Shown here in pieces: positions 58,795 through 64,000 of a stretch of 64,000 nt of DNA. The position numbers and the translations under genes are program-made. Each line of letters opens with the position of its first letter. The stretch's first letter is position 1. This stretch comes from Bathymodiolus japonicus methanotrophic gill symbiont (lineage in GTDB: Bacteria; Pseudomonadota; Gammaproteobacteria; Methylococcales; Methylomonadaceae). Location of the stretch: NCBI RefSeq assembly GCF_019721995.1, contig NZ_BLYC01000005.1, positions 1 to 64,000 on the forward strand. Reading direction: 5' to 3'. The notes below the pieces were generated by a model, which was not told the DNA's origin, ran no database searches, and worked only from the letters and a program-made list of their open reading frames with translations.

Positions 58795-60351
58795 TTATTT
58801 CTCACTCAAGCGGTAGCCATTAAGCAGTAGTAACAATAAGATGCCCAATAGCAGGCTCGGCATTAAAGCAAAATTACGTTGATAAAAAGTCGTTTTAGGC
58901 TGGCTTATGTATGGCACGCTATATAACCCTGCCCACTCTTGATACATAGGCGATTGCTGCAAAATCTCGCCTGATGCAAGCACGACTGTAGAAATTCCGG
59001 TATTGGTCACGCGCACTAACGGCCTGCGGGTTTCTACCGCGCGTCCCAGGGTCATATACATATGCTGATACGGCTCTTGCCAGGTACCATACCAGGAATC
59101 ATTAGTGACATTAACTATAAACTGCGCGCCTAAATCGGCTAATGCCTTAGAAAAATCCGGATAAAGACTCTCATAACAGATTTGCGCTCCTATTTTATAA
59201 TCCTCTAAGCTAAGTAATTGAGTAGGCCCTTGACCACGACCAAAGTGCCCGACCATAGGCAACCATTCACGAAATATCGGAAATTGCTCTTCCCCAGGAA
59301 TATACTCACCAAATGCCAGCAAGATAGTTTTACTGTAATACCTTGATTCCACCTGGCCTTTTTTATCTAGCACAAATAAAGAATTAGTAATCAAGCCAGT
59401 CTCGGGGTCTTTCGCATAAGCACCTGTCAATAATGCGACTTGCCGCTTGTTAATATATTGTATTAATTGCTGTGCATAGTAAGTCTGCTGATATTCACCG
59501 TTTAACAATGATGGAAAAGCAGTCTCTGACCACATGATAAAATCGATATCAACACTCACATGCTCCTGTAAGCCTTTATCCGTGACTTGCTGATATTTAT
59601 TGATTATTTGCTCATAAAATCCACGCCCAAATTCAGCTGCCATCTTCTCAGCATTACCGATATTCGCCTGCACTAACAGGGTATTAAAGGAAGCATCCGG
59701 CTTGGGTAGCCAGGCCTTTGTACTTAAGCCAAACGCGTTCAAGCCAAGGAAAACGATAACAACACGAATCAGAATTACGCGCCCTTTTCTATCCTGCCTT
59801 TTCTGCCAGGCGAAATAAAGTGGCACATTGGCTAATATCGTTAGCATGCTGAGACCACTAAAGCCGATATATTCAGCCAAGTGATATACAGGGATTTTAG
59901 CTCCATACCAAGAGTAGCCGAAATTCCATTTAAACAGCATGGGCAACGCCCACAATGATAGAGCCGTTAATAAGGCCATAGCCAGAATAGATTGCCAGCC
60001 GGTATAGAAATTATGTTTTCGCCCTACAAACCACAACGCCCCGGCTAGCGGTACAAAAAGGTGTGCAAACAAGGCGAATAAAAGCATACCCAAGACAGCA
60101 ACAAACCAGGGTGCTTGCGCATATTCATGTAATAAATGCGTCACCCAGTTAAATCCGATTATGGTAAAAACAAAAGTGCTTAGAATACCGCCCAGAATGA
60201 CATTTTTCAGCCGCGTTTGCTGTTCCCAGAACATCCATAATGGAATAAAACCAAAAACTGCAGCCCAGGGCGGAAAAGGGATATAACTGGTGCCGATAAA
60301 TATGCCTGATAATACAGGTAGTAACCAGCTGTTTGTTAAATTTATTCTCAT
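58795..60351 (-). CDS. lnt: Apolipoprotein N-acyltransferase
   Basis: Adds the third acyl chain to the N-terminal cysteine of lipoproteins in the inner membrane. The 518-residue protein has six or more N-terminal membrane segments. The C-terminal nitrilase-type domain has the catalytic triad in MWSETAFP (Glu), KTILLAFGEYIP (Lys) and GAQICYESLYPD (Cys). The window's several lipoproteins would be its substrates. The corC/ybeX neighbour is missing from this side. Confidence 0.96.
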   Translation of the reverse strand: MRINLTNSWLLPVLSGIFIGTSYIPFPPWAAVFGFIPLWMFWEQQTRLKNVILGGILSTFVFTIIGFNWVTHLLHEYAQAPWFVAVLGMLLFALFAHLFVPLAGALWFVGRKHNFYTGWQSILAMALLTALSLWALPMLFKWNFGYSWYGAKIPVYHLAEYIGFSGLSMLTILANVPLYFAWQKRQDRKGRVILIRVVIVFLGLNAFGLSTKAWLPKPDASFNTLLVQANIGNAEKMAAEFGRGFYEQIINKYQQVTDKGLQEHVSVDIDFIMWSETAFPSLLNGEYQQTYYAQQLIQYINKRQVALLTGAYAKDPETGLITNSLFVLDKKGQVESRYYSKTILLAFGEYIPGEEQFPIFREWLPMVGHFGRGQGPTQLLSLEDYKIGAQICYESLYPDFSKALADLGAQFIVNVTNDSWYGTWQEPYQHMYMTLGRAVETRRPLVRVTNTGISTVVLASGEILQQSPMYQEWAGLYSVPYISQPKTTFYQRNFALMPSLLLGILLLLLLNGYRLSEK

Positions 60352-60377
60352 TGCATATAAATATTAAGAGGCATTTC

Positions 60378-60397
60378 TAAAGGGGACGTTACCCTTT
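60378..60397. repeat. Inverted repeat flanking the RAYT gene (left)
   Basis: AAAGGGGACGTTACCCTTT, partner of the sequence at 61088-61108. It can itself fold (AAAGGG...CCCTTT), as REP-like ends of RAYT loci do. Confidence 0.7.
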
Positions 60398-61057
60398 ATT
60401 GACAGGTCTCCCCTGCGGCTTGTAGCGAAGAGAGCGTTTTGCTAACAGCTCAAGCCTAGAGATAAAATTGTCATTGCCACAAGGTAACCCTTTCTCCACA
60501 TTTCTGCGAATAATATCCGCTGTACTTTGTCTTTCCGGCAATGCCAACCACTCAGACCAAGTCTCTTGTGAAACCCCATTCATGACATCAAGTTGAGTAA
60601 GTAACTTATCACTCTTTAGCCCACAATGTGCTGCAGCACTTGACCAATAATATTTTTCCGCCTGTTCAACCATTCCTGCCTGTACAGGATTTCGCTCAAC
60701 ATAACGAATCGTAGACCAGGTATAAGCATCATCTAAAGGTGAAGAAAAAAACCGTCCCTGCCACAAATGACCTCTCCAGCCTTTAATCTTATTAACATAC
60801 TGAGAATAACGCATATGAAGCGGTTTTAAGACTTTTTGTAAGCCATCCTCCGAATGGGGCGTTAAAACAAGATGAACATGATTCGTCATCAGGCAATAAG
60901 CCAGCACATCAACATTATGTTTTTGGCTATAAAATAACAACCACTCTAAATAAAGTTGTCGATCCTCATCAGTAAAGAAAACGTCTTCACGCCGATTACC
61001 CCGCTGGGTAATATGATGAGGGACATCAGGAAATACAGTTCTAGCTAATCTTGGCAT
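60389..61057 (-). CDS. REP-associated tyrosine transposase (RAYT)
   Basis: A 222-residue Y1 HUH single-strand endonuclease related to the IS200/IS605 TnpA family. It starts MPRLARTVFPDVPHHITQRGNRREDVFF, has the HUH metal motif HVHLVL in CLMTNHVHLVLTP, and a Tyr-containing MRYSQYVNKIKGWRGHLWQGRFFS segment. ERNPVQAGMVEQAEKYYWSSAAAH is also typical of RAYTs. It appears intact. Short inverted repeats flank the gene, and it lies between lnt and an ABC binding-protein gene. It is one candidate for mobilising hairpin-bearing elements, though the CAGCG-elements do not share its flanking repeat. Confidence 0.93.
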   Translation of the reverse strand: MPRLARTVFPDVPHHITQRGNRREDVFFTDEDRQLYLEWLLFYSQKHNVDVLAYCLMTNHVHLVLTPHSEDGLQKVLKPLHMRYSQYVNKIKGWRGHLWQGRFFSSPLDDAYTWSTIRYVERNPVQAGMVEQAEKYYWSSAAAHCGLKSDKLLTQLDVMNGVSQETWSEWLALPERQSTADIIRRNVEKGLPCGNDNFISRLELLAKRSLRYKPQGRPVNKG

Positions 61058-61087
61058 TGTGATGAATTATACGCTAAATGAAAATTA

Positions 61088-61108
61088 AAGGGTAGCGTCC
61101 CCTTTAAT
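61088..61108. repeat. Inverted repeat flanking the RAYT gene (right)
   Basis: AAAGGGTAGCGTCCCCTTTA, the reverse complement of the left repeat with one change (GYTACCC). The unit 60378-61108 resembles a complete RAYT locus. Confidence 0.7.
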
Positions 61109-61171
61109 ACCTTTAATATTAATAAAATAGCTTTATTCCTCAGTCAAATATGGCACCGAATACTAGCATCT

Positions 61172-62158
61172 TTACTTCTGAAGACCTTCTCCCTCTAACC
61201 AGAAAGTACCAACTTGAATAGATTCTGCATTTCCTGTTAAGCGCTGTGTGCTTGCTTTTCTTAAATACTGATATATCTTTTCAGCAGCCTGATGCTGAGC
61301 ATCTCCCCAACTGAGAACTCGTCCGGCACAAAATTGCTGGCGTAATAACTGGCTTACTTGCGCAGTTTTTGCGTGTATTAGTGTGCTTATGCCTTGCCAG
61401 GCAATATCATCCGCACATAAGGTATTTTTCATCTGTCGGGTGTTTGCCAGAAAAGCCAGCACTGCAGGTTTATTTTTATTCGCCCAGGCGCGGTTAAACA
61501 CGTAACCTATGCTGGGCACACTGACCTGCACCCCTAATCCCTGTAGAATATCTGTGCCGGTCATTAGCACTTTATAGCCTTCGGCTTGCATGCGTGCGGC
61601 ATAATGCCAATAGGTTAGTAAAGCGTCTATACGATGATGCTGCATTTGCTGGCTTAATAAAGGCGGCGCTCCATAAATTTTTTCGGTACTGGCAAAGACT
61701 TCGCCCTGCCCCTGCTTTTGCATTAAGGCCTGTAATAATAGGCTGTTTTTATCCAGCGCTCCACCAGCTATTGCCAGTTTTTTATTTTTTAAATCCTGTA
61801 GCTGTTTTATTGCGCTATTTTCGGCAACGACCAGCGCCCCCGTGGAATTTGAATAGGGGTAAAAAGTATAGTCTTTTCCTTGCGTACGCATTAGCGAAAC
61901 CCAGATCCAGTCTGCAACAATCATATCCACAGCTCCCGATTGCAATGCTATTTTCCCCGCCTGCGGGTTAGCCATTTTTAGCACTTGCAGGCGATAATTT
62001 TCAGTCTCCATTATTCCTGCTTGCTGCATGGCCCTTAGTTCCCAGTTAACCGTGCCAAACGCCAATACTCCCAGACGAATCAAGGTTTTCTCGCCCGCTA
62101 ACACAGACTGACTACTGAGTAATATGCAAATATAAATAATTTTCTTTGTTATGCTCAT
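61172..62158 (-). CDS. Periplasmic substrate-binding protein, NitT/TauT/SsuA-like
   Basis: A 328-residue protein with a signal peptide (MSITKKIIYICILLSSQSVLA) and the periplasmic-binding-protein type 2 fold of the nitrate/sulphonate/taurine group. Family-like text includes RLGVLAFGTVNWELRAMQQAG, LQSGAVDMIVADWIWVS and LKNKKLAIAGGALDKN. No permease or ATPase gene is adjacent, so the transporter partners lie elsewhere or it has another role. Its 5' side now faces MITE-E, which begins 25 bp upstream of the start. Confidence 0.82.
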   Translation of the reverse strand: MSITKKIIYICILLSSQSVLAGEKTLIRLGVLAFGTVNWELRAMQQAGIMETENYRLQVLKMANPQAGKIALQSGAVDMIVADWIWVSLMRTQGKDYTFYPYSNSTGALVVAENSAIKQLQDLKNKKLAIAGGALDKNSLLLQALMQKQGQGEVFASTEKIYGAPPLLSQQMQHHRIDALLTYWHYAARMQAEGYKVLMTGTDILQGLGVQVSVPSIGYVFNRAWANKNKPAVLAFLANTRQMKNTLCADDIAWQGISTLIHAKTAQVSQLLRQQFCAGRVLSWGDAQHQAAEKIYQYLRKASTQRLTGNAESIQVGTFWLEGEGLQK

Positions 62159-62182
62159 AATTTAAAAAGATTGTTTAGAAAA

Positions 62183-62386
62183 CTGAAGTTTCCCAATAAT
62201 TATTTATGGTAAAATTGAAACTATGCTACAACTATATGAAAAAAACAGTCTTTTCATTCGTTTCGAATGCTATTGCCTAAGGGGAATTAAGTAGGGGTTT
62301 GCTATAAACATGGCAAAACCACCTAAAATAAACCTCGATACACCAGCATTGTGTATTTCAGCTACTCAATAATTGGGAAACTTCAG
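62183..62386. mobile_element. MITE-E, copy 3 (204 bp, intact)
   Basis: The inverted ends are CTGAAGTTTCCCAAT / ATTGGGAAACTTCAG with the 9-bp duplication TTTAGAAAA (62174-62182 and 62387-62395). It lies in the divergent promoter region between the ABC binding-protein gene and moaA, 72 bp from the moaA start. Confidence 0.92.
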
Positions 62387-62457
62387 TTTAGAAAATTCAC
62401 TGCAATAAATGATAAAATTAGTATTCTATTATAGCCTTATCTGCACACACTAAAGTA

Positions 62458-63465
62458 ATGCGTCACCCCAAACAAGCAAAACAATTAGTTGACCGTTTCG
62501 GCAGAAGCGTGGATTACGTGCGTATTTCAATTACCGACCGCTGTGATTTCCGCTGTGTATACTGCATGTCTGAAGAGATGACTTTTCTGCCGCGCGAGCA
62601 AATCCTGAGTCTGGAAGAAATTTATAACCTTGCCATGTGCTTTAGCGAGCTTGGGGTTACAAAAATAAGAATTACCGGCGGAGAGCCACTTATTCGCCGC
62701 AATGTACTGGATTTGATGCAAAAAATTGGTAACTTGCCTTTGCTAGAAGAGTTAGTCATGACGACTAACGGCTCAAACCTTGCTGAATATGCCGAGCAAT
62801 TAAAGCAGGCACAGGTATCGCGGCTAAATATCAGCCTGGATACTCTGGATGCCGTCAAGTTTAAAGAATTAACCCGTAGCGGCGATCTGGATACTGTACT
62901 TAAAGGCATACGCACAGCTATAGCTACGGGCTTTAAGCGCATAAAGATTAATGCTGTTATCTTAAAAAACCGCAACCATGATGAAGTCATAGACCTAGTT
63001 CAATTTGCACTGGACTCGGGAATCGATATTAGCTTTATCGAAGAAATGCCATTGGGAGTTATTAGTTCACATAATCGCGCCGAGGCTTATTATTCCAGCG
63101 ATCAGATTCGCGAAGAATTAGCCACCCGGTTTACGCTGGAAAAAATAGCCGAAACCACGGCAGGGCCTTCTGATTATTATCAAATTCAGGGTACTACAAC
63201 AAAAGTCGGCTTTATCTCCCCACATAGTCATAATTTTTGCAGCACCTGCAACCGTGTACGCCTGACGGCCGAAGGCCGCTTATTGCTTTGCCTGGGCAAT
63301 GAACATTCAATAGACTTAAAAGCAGAGTTGCGCAGCCACCCCGGTGATACTGAGCATATTAAACAGGTGCTGATTGATGCGATGGATATAAAACCGGAAA
63401 AACATGAGTTCAATCTAGACGAGCAACCGATTATCATGCGCCACATGAATAGCACAGGAGGATAA
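62458..63465 (+). CDS. moaA: GTP 3',8-cyclase
   Basis: A radical SAM enzyme of molybdenum-cofactor synthesis that converts GTP to 3',8-cyclo-GTP. The 335-residue protein has the N-terminal cluster motif CDFRCVYC and the C-terminal cluster [20 protein letters not shown]. It ends in the conserved Gly-Gly tail (NSTGG). The start follows an AT-rich region and MITE-E. The next gene begins one base after its stop. Confidence 0.96.
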   Translation: MRHPKQAKQLVDRFGRSVDYVRISITDRCDFRCVYCMSEEMTFLPREQILSLEEIYNLAMCFSELGVTKIRITGGEPLIRRNVLDLMQKIGNLPLLEELVMTTNGSNLAEYAEQLKQAQVSRLNISLDTLDAVKFKELTRSGDLDTVLKGIRTAIATGFKRIKINAVILKNRNHDEVIDLVQFALDSGIDISFIEEMPLGVISSHNRAEAYYSSDQIREELATRFTLEKIAETTAGPSDYYQIQGTTTKVGFISPHSHNFCSTCNRVRLTAEGRLLLCLGNEHSIDLKAELRSHPGDTEHIKQVLIDAMDIKPEKHEFNLDEQPIIMRHMNSTGG

Positions 63466-63849
63466 ATGAAAGTTTTCATATTAAGCTTACTCAGCATTTT
63501 TTTACAGGCATGTAGCACCTCTAGTGATACCCATATCAAACAAGCCGAGTTGCTTTCTATCCTGAATTCGGAACAAAACCATCCCATCATTATCGACGTT
63601 CGTTCTAGTGTAGAGTATAACGCTGGTCATATACCCCAGGCTCAGCATATTTCTTTCTGGCAGTCATTCACCACAGATGCCCTAAATAACAAAGATAAAC
63701 AGGAAGCCATTTTTCTTTATTGCGAACACGGACCGCGTGCAGGAATAGCTAAACTGGCCTACTCTATGGCTGGATTCAAGAACATACGTTATGTACAAGG
63801 TCATATGACAGCATGGCGCAGAGCAGGCTTACCGATGGAAACTAAATGA
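63466..63849 (+). CDS. Rhodanese-domain lipoprotein
   Basis: A 127-residue protein with a lipoprotein signal (MKVFILSLLSIFLQAC, lipobox LQAC, Cys16) and a single rhodanese domain: IIIDVRSSVEYNAGHIPQAQHI, active-site Cys in LYCEHGPRAGIA, and GHMTAWRRAGLPM. It probably acts in sulphur transfer or thiol chemistry in the periplasm. It starts right after the moaA stop and overlaps the next gene by four bases, so the three form an operon. Confidence 0.9.
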   Translation: MKVFILSLLSIFLQACSTSSDTHIKQAELLSILNSEQNHPIIIDVRSSVEYNAGHIPQAQHISFWQSFTTDALNNKDKQEAIFLYCEHGPRAGIAKLAYSMAGFKNIRYVQGHMTAWRRAGLPMETK

Positions 63850-64000
63850 GACGTTTTTTGTTATTGATACTGGCGCTCTGGCAGCAACGCTTTAAACTCT
63901 ATTTTTTTGCTGCACTAATTGGTGGATTAACCGGAATATTTATCTTCTACCCTATTTATGACTTTATTTTCTTTTATGAAAATGAAGGCACTAGCGAAGA
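63846..64000 (+). CDS. Membrane protein, N-terminal part (runs off the window)
   Basis: An ATG overlaps the rhodanese stop (ATGA). The 51 visible codons read MRRFLLLILALWQQRFKLYFF... with one long hydrophobic segment (AALIGGLTGIFIFYPIYDFIFF), then NEGTSEE. This suggests an inner-membrane protein anchored at its N-terminus, perhaps a sensor or cyclase, but the family cannot be told from this part. Confidence 0.6.
   Translation, partial: MRRFLLLILALWQQRFKLYFFAALIGGLTGIFIFYPIYDFIFFYENEGTSE

Noticed and set aside
63846-64000. Specific naming of the partial membrane protein as a diguanylate cyclase or sensor
   Set aside because: Only a signal-anchor segment is visible; no catalytic domain is in the window.

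Overview
ORGANISM. The housekeeping genes (ugd, lpxK, lpxB, lnt, ubiA, gltX, serS, orn, rsgA, moaA, mutM, apt, cobS/bluB, a thrB of the aminoglycoside-phosphotransferase-like type, DUF2782, DUF2288, YcgN) are gammaproteobacterial in type and the DNA is moderately AT-rich. An oxidosqualene cyclase with the DCTAE motif sits directly upstream of a squalene monooxygenase. Bacterial sterol synthesis is rare, and in Gammaproteobacteria it is known mainly from aerobic methanotrophs (Methylococcales). I therefore infer a type I methanotroph or a close relative or symbiont; no methane monooxygenase gene is present to prove it. LAYOUT. 1-6.5 kb: ugd, ycgN, ubiA, lpxK with repeats between them. 6.5-10.6 kb: a dead IS4-type element carrying an intact IS1, then a dead second IS (ISb). 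10.7-17 kb: TPR protein, sterol genes, apt, mutM, DUF2288. 17-25.2 kb: one secreted von Willebrand A protein gene cut by seven insertion events. 25.2-38.3 kb: tRNA-Glu x2, tRNA-Ala, gltX, a broken Sel1 gene, an OmpA/VWA lipoprotein, a broken lipoprotein gene, serS, a frameshifted crcB, orn, an M48 protease, rsgA. 38.8-46.4 kb: a nest of insertions inside insertions. 46.6-64 kb: a mostly intact core region (TM2 protein, cobS-bluB, thrB, NDH-2-like protein, psiE, DUF1097, a GIY-YIG gene split by ISb, haemoglobin, BI-1, lpxB, DUF2058, lnt, a RAYT transposase, an ABC binding protein, moaA, rhodanese). MAIN DISCOVERY. The window holds 25 copies of a family of short (259-295 bp) structured elements in four subtypes, called here CAGCG-elements A, B, C and D after their shared 3' end. 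They have no recognisable terminal inverted repeats, make no target-site duplication, and are chains of hairpins. Removing them in silico restores the interrupted sequence exactly, and in the interrupted genes where I could read across the junction the frame resumes in all but one case. In all 25 copies the base four positions beyond the 3' end is G (element-NNNG). They sit in both orientations in host genes, in IS elements and in each other. They look like non-autonomous mobile DNA moved by a site-recognising, non-DDE (perhaps HUH/Y1, single-strand) mechanism. They have destroyed nearly every larger IS in the window and several host genes. Alongside them are two TIR-bearing MITE families (319 bp with TTAR duplications; 204 bp with 8-9 bp duplications), a 152-bp MITE derived from ISb, and a hairpin intergenic repeat.
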